NCBI GenBank assembly: GCA_017431005.1
Contig: JAFRLY010000032.1
Coordinates: 21,328 to 85,327 of the forward strand
Direction: 5' to 3'
From: Clostridia bacterium
GTDB taxonomy: Bacteria > Bacillota > Clostridia > Christensenellales > Aristaeellaceae
DNA length: 64,000 nt
The notes under the pieces are model-generated. The model was not told where the DNA came from. It saw only the letters and a list, made by a program, of their open reading frames with translations, and ran no database searches. Shown here one piece after another: positions 8,754 through 17,844 of the stretch. Position 1 is the stretch's first letter. Every line of letters begins with the position of its first letter. A program made the translations under genes and the position numbers.

Positions 8754-9922
8754 GCTTCCTCATCCTTCGGCGTTTCCGCCGGGGCCTCCGCCGTTTCCTC
8801 TGAAGGCTTTTCCGGGAGCTTTTCCTCCGCCGCCGCGTCCTCCTTCCGGTTCCGGACCCGCTCCAGCACGTTGCCGACGCCCAGGGTCACCGCCTGGGCC
8901 ATCAGCCGGGCAAAGAGCCTCCGGGCCTCCGGATCCACTTCCTTGCGGCTGCCCACCATCGTCATCAGGCTCCGCAGCTTTTCACCGGTCAGATCGCTGA
9001 ACCGGGTGGCCTTCGTGGAGTCCACGTACTGGAACATCACGTCCACAAAGGCGCCGCGCTGCTCCGGCGTGCTGTTGTCCAGCCAGTCGTGCAGCGTTTC
9101 CCGCATGACCTCGGCCGTATGGTCCACGTTTTCAAGCTCCTCAAATTTCGGGCCGTACACCTGCCAGCTCATCGGGTCGTGCTGATAGATGCCCAGGGCA
9201 GTGGAGCGCACCACCGTATAGGGCCGGAAATATTCCATCAGCTGACCGATAATGCTGGTCTGGGGCACGTAGGCCCGGATCCGGTCCCTGATCTGCAGAT
9301 AGCCCTCCGCCTTCGACATCTCAGCGTTCATGCCCGGCGCGTCAAAGGCCCAGATCGACTCAATCCGGTCCCGGACCTCCGGGGTCGCCCCGGCCGCCGC
9401 GTACACCGCCAGGTTGCCGCCCTTGCTGTGGCCCATCAGGCGCAGGGGGCGGTCCGACAGCAGCGCCGCCTGGGACAGGTAATACACCGCCGCCTCCTGG
9501 GCCGGCACCAGGGTCCGGTAGGCCATATTGAAATCCTCCCGCCAGCCGACAATCGTGTTGTCCGTGCCGCGGAAGGACACGCACATCGTGCCGTCCGGCA
9601 GATCCACGCACATGACGGAGAACTGCATTTCCTTTTCCCTGTCCGTCAGCGCGATATAGTGATGAATCCGGCTGTCAGCGAAGCGCCTGCTCTCCGCCAT
9701 CGCGGTGAACATCCGCTTCCGCTCCGGGAAACTGCTGCTGTCCTCCTCCAGCAGTGCGCCGGAGCGGTTCAGCTCCGCCAGGGTTTCCCCCTTCCCGTCT
9801 GAGACCCCGCGGAAGCCCAGGTAGCTCGTGTTTGCCACCAGCAGGGCGTCCACCGGGTTGAACGGGGTGATCTCAAAGGGAAATTCCCCCCGCCAGGCCA
9901 GATAGTCGATCATGTTTGCCAT
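8750..9922 (-). CDS. Mbeg1-like alpha/beta hydrolase (DUF2974)
   Basis: The 390-residue protein contains GHSKGGNLAVYAA at about residues 163-175, a GxSxGG nucleophile elbow of the lipase type, and begins with the family-typical MIDYLAWRGEFPF. SFRGTDNTIVGWREDFNMAY matches class-3 lipase/Mbeg1-like proteins, probably with esterase or lipase activity on an unknown substrate. The C-terminal 40 residues are Glu/Pro/Ala-rich and probably disordered. There is no signal peptide, so it is cytoplasmic. GGAAGG precedes the ATG. It is 34 bases after ftsK in the same direction and overlaps gtrA by 4 bases. Confidence 0.8.
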   Translation of the reverse strand: MANMIDYLAWRGEFPFEITPFNPVDALLVANTSYLGFRGVSDGKGETLAELNRSGALLEEDSSSFPERKRMFTAMAESRRFADSRIHHYIALTDREKEMQFSVMCVDLPDGTMCVSFRGTDNTIVGWREDFNMAYRTLVPAQEAAVYYLSQAALLSDRPLRLMGHSKGGNLAVYAAAGATPEVRDRIESIWAFDAPGMNAEMSKAEGYLQIRDRIRAYVPQTSIIGQLMEYFRPYTVVRSTALGIYQHDPMSWQVYGPKFEELENVDHTAEVMRETLHDWLDNSTPEQRGAFVDVMFQYVDSTKATRFSDLTGEKLRSLMTMVGSRKEVDPEARRLFARLMAQAVTLGVGNVLERVRNRKEDAAAEEKLPEKPSEETAEAPAETPKDEEA

Positions 9923-9956
9923 ACAGAATCCTTCCTGTTCAAAAAACCATTGCCCG

Positions 9957-12938
9957 TCAGATCTGCTGCTTCAGGGCCTCCCATTCCTCCCGGGTGATCA
10001 GGCACTTCCGGGGCTTCGAGCCGTCCTTGGCCGCGATGATGCCCCGCTCCTCCATCTCGTCCGTCAGCCGGCCCGCCCGGGCGTAGCCGATCTTCAGCCG
10101 CCGCTGCAGGGTGCTGGTGGAAATCTGGCCATCGGAGATCGCGAACTCCACCGCCTGCTCGAACAGGCCGCCGTCGCCCTCTCCCAGCTCGCCGGTGCCT
10201 CCCACCATGTCCGCGCCGGACATGTCTCCGGCGCTGCCGCCGGCCAGCTGCTCCAGCTTCTCCAGGATATCCGGATCATAGGTCGCCGGGTTCGCCCGCC
10301 GTACATGGTCGACGATTTTGTTGACCTCCTCATCGCTCAGGAAGCAGCCCTGCACCCGCGTGGGCGCGAAGGAGCCGGTGGGCAGGTACAGCATATCACC
10401 CCAGCCCAGCAGCTGCTCGGAGCCGTTCCGGTCCAGAATCGTCCGGCTGTCCACCGAGCTGGCCGTCTTGAAGGCGATCCGGCTCGGGATGTTGGCCTTG
10501 ATCAGGCCGGTGATGACGTCCACGGAGGGGCGCTGGGTGGCCACGATCAGATGAATGCCGGCCGCCCGCGCCAGCTGGGTCAGGCGGCAGATATATTCCT
10601 CCACGTCCTTCTTGCAGACCATCATCAGGTCCGCCAGCTCGTCGATAATGATCACGATGCGGGACATGGGCTTCTCCCCGTCCTTCAGGACGCTGTTGTA
10701 GCCGTCCAGGTTCCGGACCTTCCGCTCCGCGAACTTGTCGTAGCGTTCCATCATCTCCGCCACGGCCCAGGCCAGGGCAGCCGCCGCCTTGTGCGGATCG
10801 TTCACCACGGGGATCAGCAGGTGGGGAATACCGTTGTAGCACTGCAGCTCGACCACCTTCGGATCCACCAGGATCAGCTTCACCTCGTCCGGGCCCGCCC
10901 GGTACAGCAGGCTGTTGATGATCGCGTTAATGCACACGGATTTACCGGAACCGGTCTGGCCGGCGATCAGCATGTGCGGCATCTTCGCCAGGTCGCAGAC
11001 GATCGGCGTGCCGGCGATATCCTTGCCCAGCGCCACCGTCAGGATCGACTTCGCGTTCTGCATCCGGTCGCTTTCCAGCACCTCCCGCAGGGTGACGGTG
11101 GCAACCTTCCGGTTCGGCACCTCGACGCCCACCAGGCTCTTGCCCGGGATCGGCGCCTCAATGCGGACGGAGGTCGCCTCCATGCCGTAGGCGATATCCT
11201 TCTCCAGCTCGGAGACCTTGTTCACCTTCGTGCCGGCCGCCAGCTCCATCTCAAACCGGGAGATCGCCGGGCCGTGGGTGACGTTCACCACCCGGGCCTG
11301 CACCCTGAAGCTTGCCAGGGTTTCCTCCAGGCGGCGGGAGCGCATTTCGTCCTCCGCTGCGGTGTTCTCCGTGCTCTGCATGGCCGGCTTCAGGTCCGTG
11401 ATCGGCGGATAGATATAGGGCCGGGGCGTCCAGTACCCGTCCTCCTCGTCCTCCTCGTCCTTATGCCGCGGCGTGATTGTCAGCTGCGGTTTATAGGCAT
11501 CCTTACCGATCTCCTGCTGCACGGCCGGAATCTTCATCTGCTCCTGCTTCGGGGCGGGACGGGGCGCCGGCGTTTGCGGCTGCTTCTCCTCCTGCTGCGC
11601 GTCCAGGGCTTCCTGCACCTGGCGCGCCCAGGGGGACGCCTTCCGTCCGGCGGGCTGCGCTTCTTCAGACACAGCCGGCTCCGCTCTCCTCCGCTCCGGC
11701 CGGACAGGCTGTACCGTTTCAGGCTCTTCGCGGTCAAAGGCCGCCGGCGGATTCTCCGGCACCGCTGGCCGCGCCGGCTCCGGCGCGGGCTGCTCCGTCA
11801 CGGGCCGCCGGTAGGCGTCCCGGGAGCCGCTGTTCCAATTGGTGGCGGGCTTCTCAATCTCCATACCGGTGGCCGTCTTCCGGCGGGCAGCCGCCTGCTG
11901 CAGCGCCGCCGCGGCGACCTTCTCCGCCGGCTCAGCCAGCCCGTCGTATTCTTCCTTCCGGCTGAAAATATGGCTCTTCCGGGGCTTTTCGGCATTCTCC
12001 GCGGGCTTTGCCTTCCGCCCGAAGATCCGGCTCTCGCGTCCGGCGCCGGCTTCCGAAGACGCCAGCCGCTGCGCCGCCGTCTGGTCCTGCCAGGCCATGA
12101 TGCTGGAGGCGGATTCCTGCTGCGCCGGCACGTAGGGCGCGGGCTGGGCCGGCTGCTGCTGTTGCTGCTGCATCTGCTGGGCCTGCTGCCACTGCGCCTG
12201 CTGCTGTTCCAGAATCCGCTGCTGCTCCTGCTCCCGGAGCATGCGCTGCCGGGCCTGCTCCTGCTGCCAGGCCATCTGCTGCTGATCGTTCAGCATGCGC
12301 TGATCCTGCTGCTGCGCGCGGATCTGCCCCGCCCGGCCGGTCACCAGGTCCCGGATCCGGGACGGCGTCAGGTTCACCGCCAGCAGCAGGCAGAACACCG
12401 TCAGCAGGAAGGTGATCACGGCGCCCAGGAACGGTCCCAGGAACTTCCACAGCGGCCAGGCGAAGATCACGCCCACCGCGCCGCCGCTCCACTGATGCTG
12501 CATGGCGTCCTGATAGCCCGCGCGGATGGATTCCCCCCATTCGCTGGCAATGGCGCCGTGCATATAAGCTCCGCGCAGATACGCAAGATAATCCTGGGTG
12601 GAGGTGCGCGTAATCAGCACCAGAAACGCGCACAGGCTCAGAAAGCCCAGGCTGGCATACAGCAAGGGCATGACCGGCGCCTTCCGCTGGGTGGACCAGA
12701 TGACCAGCACGCCTGCCCAGACGGGAATCACCGGCAGGGCCATGGCCAGCGCGCCGCACAGGCCGAAGCAGACGTTCCGCAGTCCGTCAAAGATATTGCT
12801 GCGCATCCGCAGATCCACCGCCAGAAACATGACGACGCCCAGCGCGACCAAGGCCAGTCCCGCCAGCATGCGAAGCGCCATGGTATCCGCCGAATAGACG
12901 GGCGCCTGCCGTTTTCTGTTTGAGCCTTTCTGAGCCAT
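9957..12938 (-). CDS. ftsK: DNA translocase FtsK/SpoIIIE
   Basis: The 993-residue protein has the full FtsK layout: four membrane helices in the first 200 residues, a long linker, a RecA-like motor with Walker A GQTGSGKS near residue 660 and Walker B LILVDP and VIIIDELADLM, and a C-terminal winged-helix gamma domain. It pumps chromosomal DNA through the closing septum or into the forespore. The linker has an unusually glutamine-rich stretch (about residues 215-275) followed by a Pro/Glu/Ala-rich section of 200 residues. GGAGGGAAG precedes the ATG. Whether it acts more like SpoIIIE or vegetative FtsK cannot be told from sequence. Confidence 0.95.
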   Translation of the reverse strand: MAQKGSNRKRQAPVYSADTMALRMLAGLALVALGVVMFLAVDLRMRSNIFDGLRNVCFGLCGALAMALPVIPVWAGVLVIWSTQRKAPVMPLLYASLGFLSLCAFLVLITRTSTQDYLAYLRGAYMHGAIASEWGESIRAGYQDAMQHQWSGGAVGVIFAWPLWKFLGPFLGAVITFLLTVFCLLLAVNLTPSRIRDLVTGRAGQIRAQQQDQRMLNDQQQMAWQQEQARQRMLREQEQQRILEQQQAQWQQAQQMQQQQQQPAQPAPYVPAQQESASSIMAWQDQTAAQRLASSEAGAGRESRIFGRKAKPAENAEKPRKSHIFSRKEEYDGLAEPAEKVAAAALQQAAARRKTATGMEIEKPATNWNSGSRDAYRRPVTEQPAPEPARPAVPENPPAAFDREEPETVQPVRPERRRAEPAVSEEAQPAGRKASPWARQVQEALDAQQEEKQPQTPAPRPAPKQEQMKIPAVQQEIGKDAYKPQLTITPRHKDEEDEEDGYWTPRPYIYPPITDLKPAMQSTENTAAEDEMRSRRLEETLASFRVQARVVNVTHGPAISRFEMELAAGTKVNKVSELEKDIAYGMEATSVRIEAPIPGKSLVGVEVPNRKVATVTLREVLESDRMQNAKSILTVALGKDIAGTPIVCDLAKMPHMLIAGQTGSGKSVCINAIINSLLYRAGPDEVKLILVDPKVVELQCYNGIPHLLIPVVNDPHKAAAALAWAVAEMMERYDKFAERKVRNLDGYNSVLKDGEKPMSRIVIIIDELADLMMVCKKDVEEYICRLTQLARAAGIHLIVATQRPSVDVITGLIKANIPSRIAFKTASSVDSRTILDRNGSEQLLGWGDMLYLPTGSFAPTRVQGCFLSDEEVNKIVDHVRRANPATYDPDILEKLEQLAGGSAGDMSGADMVGGTGELGEGDGGLFEQAVEFAISDGQISTSTLQRRLKIGYARAGRLTDEMEERGIIAAKDGSKPRKCLITREEWEALKQQI

Positions 12939-12978
12939 TGCTTCCCTCCGGGTTGAGTTTATTAAAAATGAATTCCGC

Positions 12979-14139
12979 TTATTCCGTCAGCGCCAGGCAG
13001 CGCAGCACGCCGTCCTCATCGGCGTACAGCTGCAGCTGGCAGCCGCCGAAACGGTAGTAATCGCAGGTTCCGGTTTCCACCCGCCAGTATTCCGCCTTCT
13101 CCGGGTCAAAGGCCACCCGGCTGTCCGGCGCGCCGAGCGCCGCCTCCCAGTCCGCCTGCCGGGTTTCCCCGACGCACAGGCCGCCGAAGCAGCCCGCGTA
13201 CGCGCGAAAGCCCTGAACCACGCTGGCATCCCAGCTCTCGCTCAGGAAATCCGTCAGCAGGAACACCTGCTGGAAAGACGCGCCCTCCAGGGCGAACAGC
13301 CTGCCGCCCTCGTACACCTCGGGATCCATCAGCAGGTGATACCGGTCCGTCAGCTCCTTCACGGAGTCCCCGATGACCGCCGGCACATCCGCAAGGGATT
13401 TTGCGGCCGCCATGGCTTCCAGCAGCTCCCGGGTATGCGCCCCGGGGGTGATCATCTCCGGCACGCCGATCCGGGCCGGAATGCCGTCCTCCGAAAGATC
13501 CAGCCAGTCCCGCAGCCGGTGCCAGGGGATCTTCACCGCGCCTGCCCGGTCGCTCAGGGTGCTGAGCCGCTCCGCCGGATACAGCAGGGTGATGCCCGTG
13601 CGCTCCAGCAGGAAGCCCTCCGGCAGGGGCAGCAGCTCGCTGCTGCTCAGGTGCGCGCTGAGCTCCGGCGCGGTCTCCTCCTCCAGGATCCGCTCCAGCT
13701 CCGCCCGGGCGCCTTCCGGATCCGCGAACAGGTCATCCAGGGCGATTTCCCCGCCGTCCCGCAGATCGATCGTACTCCAGGTCCATACATGGGCCGGCCG
13801 GGGCGACGTCACCGCGCCCTCCGCCGAGACCGCGCAGCTGAGCACGTCTCCCAGCAGGCCGCCCGTCCAGCCGACCGTCAGCGATCCGCCGCTGATCAGC
13901 TGGCTCATCCGCGTCAGGTAATCCGGGATCCGCGTGTCCTCCAGCAGGCGGCTGTTCACCGTCTCCCCGAGGGCCTCCGGCAGCCCCGTCACCGCGGGGT
14001 AGGTCAGGACGCATTCCCCGAGGGTCAGCCCCTTCTCCTCAGTGCCGATCGCAGCTTCCTCCGCGGTTCCGCCCAAAGGCAGCAGACAAAGGGCCAGCAG
14101 CGCTGCCGCCAGGCGAAGTCCCTTCCGGCTTGTCTTCAT
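12979..14139 (-). CDS. Secreted protein with DUF3298/RsiV-like region, function unknown
   Basis: This 386-residue protein starts with a clear signal peptide (basic start, hydrophobic core, LPLGGTAEE cleavage region), so it is exported. Residues 110-150 (WSTIDLRDGGEIALDDLF) resemble the DUF3298 domain seen in RsiV-type anti-sigma factors and the PdaC deacetylase. The C-terminal third has four Cys, two in AGCFGGLC, and no recognised catalytic motif. It has its own promoter and sits upstream of ftsK in the same direction, 40 bases away. I do not assign a function; it could bind peptidoglycan or another extracellular ligand. Confidence 0.65.
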   Translation of the reverse strand: MKTSRKGLRLAAALLALCLLPLGGTAEEAAIGTEEKGLTLGECVLTYPAVTGLPEALGETVNSRLLEDTRIPDYLTRMSQLISGGSLTVGWTGGLLGDVLSCAVSAEGAVTSPRPAHVWTWSTIDLRDGGEIALDDLFADPEGARAELERILEEETAPELSAHLSSSELLPLPEGFLLERTGITLLYPAERLSTLSDRAGAVKIPWHRLRDWLDLSEDGIPARIGVPEMITPGAHTRELLEAMAAAKSLADVPAVIGDSVKELTDRYHLLMDPEVYEGGRLFALEGASFQQVFLLTDFLSESWDASVVQGFRAYAGCFGGLCVGETRQADWEAALGAPDSRVAFDPEKAEYWRVETGTCDYYRFGGCQLQLYADEDGVLRCLALTE

Positions 14140-14162
14140 GACGCATCCCTCCGTAATCTCTT

Positions 14163-14191
14163 ATTTTATCGCATCTCTTTTTTTGTGGCAA
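14163..14191 (-). promoter_or_regulatory. Promoter of the secreted DUF3298-like gene
   Basis: Read on the minus strand, TTGCCA (14191-14186) and TAAAAT (14168-14163) are separated by 17 bases that contain an A-tract. It lies about 25 bases upstream of the ATG and may also serve ftsK. Confidence 0.6.
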
Positions 14192-14225
14192 GTTTTGGCC
14201 GTTTTCCCGCCACACCCATATAACG

Positions 14226-14252
14226 GAAAAGCCGGGGATTTCCTCCCCGGCT
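14226..14252 (-). terminator. Terminator of the ABC exporter gene
   Basis: On the minus strand AGCCGGGGA (14252-14244) pairs with TCCCCGGCT (14238-14230) around a GGAAA loop and runs into TTTCC. It sits 22 bases after the ABC exporter stop. Confidence 0.75.
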
Positions 14253-14274
14253 GACGCGTTTCCGTGACTAGTTC

Positions 14275-16020
14275 TCAGGCGATGCCGCCCGCGGCGGAGC
14301 TCTGAATCCGGTCCATCCGGGCGTAGGATCCGCCCAGAGCCACCAGCTCCGCGTGGGTGCCGCTCTCCGTGATTTTTCCGTCCTCGATGACCAGGATCTG
14401 GTCCGCGTTGCGGATCGTGGACAGGCGGTGGGCGATGGCGATGATTGTCCGGCTGCCGGCAATGCCCGCGATGGCCTTCTGGATCTGGCGCTCCGTCTCC
14501 ACGTCCACGGAGGCCGTCGCCTCGTCCAGAATGATGATCGGCGACTTCCGCAGGATCGCCCGGGCGATGGCCACCCGCTGCTTCTGGCCGCCGGAAAGCC
14601 GGAGCCCGCGCTCGCCCACCTGGGTGTCGTAGCCGTCGGGCATGGCCAGGATGTCCTCATGGATATTGGCCGCCTTCGCCGCGTCCTGGATCTCCTCCAG
14701 GCTGGCCTGAGGCACCGCGTAGCCGATGTTCTCCGCGATGGAGCCGTTGAAGAGGAAGGTATCCTGCAGCACGGGCGAGATGTTCTGCCGCAGGCTTTCC
14801 AGGGTGATGTCGCTCAGGTCGTGCCCGTCGATCAGGATGCGGCCGCTGTCCGGCTCATAGAACCGGGAGATCAGCTGGGTCAGCGTGGTCTTGCCGACTC
14901 CGGTCGGGCCCACCAGGGCCAGCATCTTTCCGGGCGCGCAGTGGAAGGAGATCTCCCGCAGCACGGGGCTTCCGGACTCATAGGCGAAGCTGACCTTGTC
15001 AAAGGTCACGTCGCCCTGCACGTTCTCCAGCGCCTCGGCGCCGGGCCTGTCCTGAATCTCGCAGGGGGCGTCCAGCACCGCCATGACGCGCTCCGCGCCG
15101 GCCATGGACTGCTGCAGGCCCTCCAGCAGGTTCGCCAGGCCGGTCACCGGCGCGTAGAACAGGCCCAGATACAGCAGGAACGCCACCACGTCCTCCACCC
15201 GCAGGCCTTCCCGCCAGGCCAGGAGGCCGCCGAAGGCCACCACCAGCACCGTGCCCAGGGAGGAGATGAACTCCACCGAGGGATGGAAGATCGCGCTGAT
15301 CTTCAGCGCCTGCAGCATCGCGCGGATGTGGTCGAAGTTCTTTTCGTTGACCCGCTCCGTCTCGTATTCCTCGCGGCCGAAGGACTGGATCTCATGAATG
15401 CCGGAGAGGTTATCCTGCAGCTTGCCGTTCAGCTCGCCCATCTTCTTCTGGGAGATCCGGAAATAGGGCCGGACCTTTTTCGAGAAAACGAAGCCGGAGA
15501 GGAAGATCAGCGGCAGGGGCGTGCAGGTGATCAGGGCCAGCTTCCAGTTGATGGTCAGCAGCACGATCAGCACGCCGAGGAAGGTCACCACGTTCGTGAT
15601 GCTTTCCGGAATCATATGAGCGTAAAGCAGCTCAAAATCCCGGGTATCGTTGACGATCCGGCTCATCAGGTCGCCGGTCTGCTTGTCATGGAAATAGCCC
15701 AGGTGCATCCGCTCCAGCTTGTCGTAGGTCCGGGTCCGCAGATCCCCCACCAGGTACCAGGCCGCCTTGTGCGCCAGGTAATTGCTCAGAAACCGGAACA
15801 GCACCCGCAGCAGGTACAGCGCCACCAGGATCACCGTCAGCGTGCCGATACGGGCCATGCCGGCCTCGTCCACGCCGTTCGAGACAATGCCCGTCATGGC
15901 GGACAGCGCCCGCGGCGCCGCCAGGTTGACCCCGGTCAGCCCCAGGGTCGACAGGATCGCGATGATATACAGGGTTTTATACCGGATGGCTTCGCGGCTC
16001 AGCCGCCAGAGCATTCTCAT
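14275..16020 (-). CDS. ABC exporter, fused permease and ATPase (MsbA/LmrA type)
   Basis: From the ATG at 16020 the product is 581 residues, a full half-transporter: six membrane helices in residues 1-320, then an ATPase with Walker A GPTGVGKTT, signature LSGGQKQRVAIAR and Walker B IIILDEATASVD. It works as a dimer to export lipids, peptides or drugs. An upstream in-frame ATG at 16059 exists, but GGGAGGGAAG lies directly before 16020, so that start is preferred. It is a single-gene unit with its own terminator. There is no partner half-transporter beside it, so a homodimer is likely. The substrate is unknown. Confidence 0.9.
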   Translation of the reverse strand: MRMLWRLSREAIRYKTLYIIAILSTLGLTGVNLAAPRALSAMTGIVSNGVDEAGMARIGTLTVILVALYLLRVLFRFLSNYLAHKAAWYLVGDLRTRTYDKLERMHLGYFHDKQTGDLMSRIVNDTRDFELLYAHMIPESITNVVTFLGVLIVLLTINWKLALITCTPLPLIFLSGFVFSKKVRPYFRISQKKMGELNGKLQDNLSGIHEIQSFGREEYETERVNEKNFDHIRAMLQALKISAIFHPSVEFISSLGTVLVVAFGGLLAWREGLRVEDVVAFLLYLGLFYAPVTGLANLLEGLQQSMAGAERVMAVLDAPCEIQDRPGAEALENVQGDVTFDKVSFAYESGSPVLREISFHCAPGKMLALVGPTGVGKTTLTQLISRFYEPDSGRILIDGHDLSDITLESLRQNISPVLQDTFLFNGSIAENIGYAVPQASLEEIQDAAKAANIHEDILAMPDGYDTQVGERGLRLSGGQKQRVAIARAILRKSPIIILDEATASVDVETERQIQKAIAGIAGSRTIIAIAHRLSTIRNADQILVIEDGKITESGTHAELVALGGSYARMDRIQSSAAGGIA

Positions 16021-16061
16021 AGCTTCCCTCCCGGATGGTCGTGCAGCATTCTTCCGCATTC

Positions 16062-16090
16062 ACAGTACCTGCGCGCCGCCCGTCTGTCAA
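16062..16090 (-). promoter_or_regulatory. Weak candidate promoter of the ABC exporter
   Basis: TTGACA (16090-16085) and TACTGT (16067-16062) on the minus strand have 17-base spacing. The -35 is perfect but the -10 is poor, so this is tentative. Confidence 0.35.
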
Positions 16091-16174
16091 CCGGAACGCG
16101 GCTTTTTCTTCCTTTTTCAGTGTTTTTTGCGCCCGTTTCCGTTTTTTCTGTTTTTCCGGAGGCCTCCGTCTTTG

Positions 16175-16203
16175 TTGACTTCCATACGGCCCTATGATAA
16201 AAT
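16175..16203 (+). promoter_or_regulatory. Promoter of scfA
   Basis: TTGACT (16175-16180) and TAAAAT (16198-16203) are 17 bases apart, about 35 bases before the scfA start. Near-consensus elements fit a well-expressed precursor peptide. Confidence 0.7.
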
Positions 16204-16237
16204 GCACCTATCGCCTGGAGAAATGGAGGAAATCAAA

Positions 16238-16396
16238 ATGAAGCACATTCAGACGCTCGAGACCCGGAATCTCTGCGAAAGCGCGAAGAACGGCGGCTGC
16301 GGCGAATGCCAGACATCCTGCCAGTCTGCCTGCAAGACCAGCTGCGGCATTGCCAACCAGCAGTGCGAAAACCGGGAGCAGGCCAAGGCCGAGTAA
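16238..16396 (+). CDS. scfA: SCIFF ranthipeptide precursor
   Basis: This 52-residue peptide is the six-cysteine-in-forty-five-residues precursor found across Clostridia. It starts MKHIQTLETRNL and carries the near-invariant core GGCGECQTSCQSACKTSC. The partner radical SAM enzyme forms thioether links from Cys to other residues. AGGAGGAAAT stands before the ATG at 16238. Two oddities are visible. There are seven Cys (13, 21, 24, 28, 32, 36, 43), with an additional one at position 13 in the leader part. Position 37 is Gly, where the characterised Clostridium thermocellum peptide, as I recall it, has the crosslinked Thr. Identity is nearly certain from sequence and neighbour. Confidence 0.95.
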   Translation: MKHIQTLETRNLCESAKNGGCGECQTSCQSACKTSCGIANQQCENREQAKAE

Positions 16397-16413
16397 TTCC
16401 GAAACACATGAAT

Positions 16414-16437
16414 GCCGCCTCCCGGCGGCGTTTTTTT
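16414..16437 (+). terminator. Terminator/attenuator between scfA and scfB
   Basis: GCCGCC (16414-16419) and GGCGGC (16424-16429) form a stem with a TCCC loop, followed by G and seven T. It ends 15 bases before the scfB start, so it probably lets most transcripts stop after scfA and only some reach the maturase. Confidence 0.8.
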
Positions 16438-16452
16438 ATGAAAGGAAGCCCC

Positions 16453-17844
16453 ATGATTCATCGCTATCATCTGGATGATTATTACATCGTGCTGGATACC
16501 TGCTCCGGCAGCGTGCACGTGGTGGATGAGATCGCGTACGAGCTCATCGGCCGGTATGAGGACACGGACCGGGAAACCCTGCTGAAGGAAATGCAGGAGC
16601 GCTTCCATGAGGATCCGGCCGAGCTGGCCGAATGCTACGACCAGGTCACCGCGCTGAAGGAGCAGGGAAAGCTCTTCGCCCCCGACACCTTTGAGAGCAT
16701 GGCCGGGGAGCTCAAGGCCAGGACCTCCGGCGTCGTCAAAGCGCTGTGCCTGCACGTGGCCCACACCTGCAACCTGAACTGCGCCTACTGCTTCGCCAGC
16801 CAGGGCAAGTACCACGGGGAGCGGGCCGTCATGTCCTTCGAGGTCGGAAAGCAGGCGCTCGACTTCCTGATCGCGCATTCCGGCACCCGCCGGAACCTCG
16901 AGGTGGACTTCTTCGGCGGCGAGCCCCTGATGAACTTTGACGTGGTGAAGCAGCTGGTGGCCTACGCCCGCGGAAGGGAAAAGGAAACCGGCAAGCATTT
17001 CCGCTTCACGCTGACCACCAACGGCATGCTGATCGACGACGACGTCATCGACTTCGCCAACCGGGAAATGAGCAACGTCGTGCTGAGCCTGGACGGGCGG
17101 AAGGAAATCCACGACCGCTGCCGGGTGGACTACGCCGGCAACGGCAGCTGGGAGCGCATCGTGCCGAAGTTCCAGAAGCTGGTGAAGGCCCGGGGCGGCA
17201 AGAACTACTACATGCGCGGCACCTTCACCCACGCGAATCCGGACTTCCTGGAGGACATCAAAGTCATGCTGGATCTCGGCTTCAATGAGCTGAGTATGGA
17301 GCCCGTGGTCTGCGCGGCCGGCGATCCCGCCGCCCTGACGGAGGAAGACCTGCCGGTCGTGCTGAAGCAGTACGAGGACCTGGCCCGCCTGATGCTTGCC
17401 CGCGAAAAGGAAGGCCGTCCCTTCACCTTCTATCATTACATGCTGGATCTGTCCGGCGGTCCCTGCATCTACAAGCGGATCTCCGGCTGCGGCTCCGGCA
17501 CCGAGTATATGGCCGTCACCCCCTGGGGCGACCTGTATCCCTGCCACCAGTTCGTCGGGGAGGAAGCCTTCCGGCTCGGCGACGTCTGGCAGGGCGTCAC
17601 GAACCCCGCCGTGCAGCAGGAATTCGCGGACTGCAACGTCTATGCCCGGGAGGAATGCCGGGACTGCTGGGCCAGGCTGTACTGCTCCGGCGGCTGCGCC
17701 GCCAACGCCTGGCACTCCACCGGCTCCGTCCGCGGCGTGTATAAATACGGCTGCGAGCTGTTCCGCAAGCGCATGGAATGCGCGATCATGCTGCAGGCCG
17801 CCCGCCGGCTGCCCAAAGCGCCGGATGCCGAGGCACAGCCATGA
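16453..17844 (+). CDS. scfB: SCIFF radical SAM maturase
   Basis: The 463-residue enzyme installs thioether crosslinks in the SCIFF peptide. Residues 1-90 form a peptide-recognition region of the RRE type. The radical SAM 4Fe-4S motif is CNLNCAYC with Cys 106, 110 and 113. The C-terminal SPASM/twitch region carries the auxiliary cluster Cys set (GCGSG, YPCHQF, EECRDCWARLYCSGGC, GCELF). An in-frame ATG lies 15 bases upstream at 16438, but it is inside the T-run with no ribosome site, while AAAGGAAG precedes 16453. Its stop overlaps the next start (ATGA), coupling it to the decarboxylase gene. Confidence 0.95.
   Translation: MIHRYHLDDYYIVLDTCSGSVHVVDEIAYELIGRYEDTDRETLLKEMQERFHEDPAELAECYDQVTALKEQGKLFAPDTFESMAGELKARTSGVVKALCLHVAHTCNLNCAYCFASQGKYHGERAVMSFEVGKQALDFLIAHSGTRRNLEVDFFGGEPLMNFDVVKQLVAYARGREKETGKHFRFTLTTNGMLIDDDVIDFANREMSNVVLSLDGRKEIHDRCRVDYAGNGSWERIVPKFQKLVKARGGKNYYMRGTFTHANPDFLEDIKVMLDLGFNELSMEPVVCAAGDPAALTEEDLPVVLKQYEDLARLMLAREKEGRPFTFYHYMLDLSGGPCIYKRISGCGSGTEYMAVTPWGDLYPCHQFVGEEAFRLGDVWQGVTNPAVQQEFADCNVYAREECRDCWARLYCSGGCAANAWHSTGSVRGVYKYGCELFRKRMECAIMLQAARRLPKAPDAEAQP

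Noticed and set aside
9912-12923. Plus-strand open frame of 1003 codons opposite ftsK
   Set aside because: The minus strand encodes a complete, recognisable FtsK; the opposite frame is His/Arg/Gly-rich low-complexity sequence.
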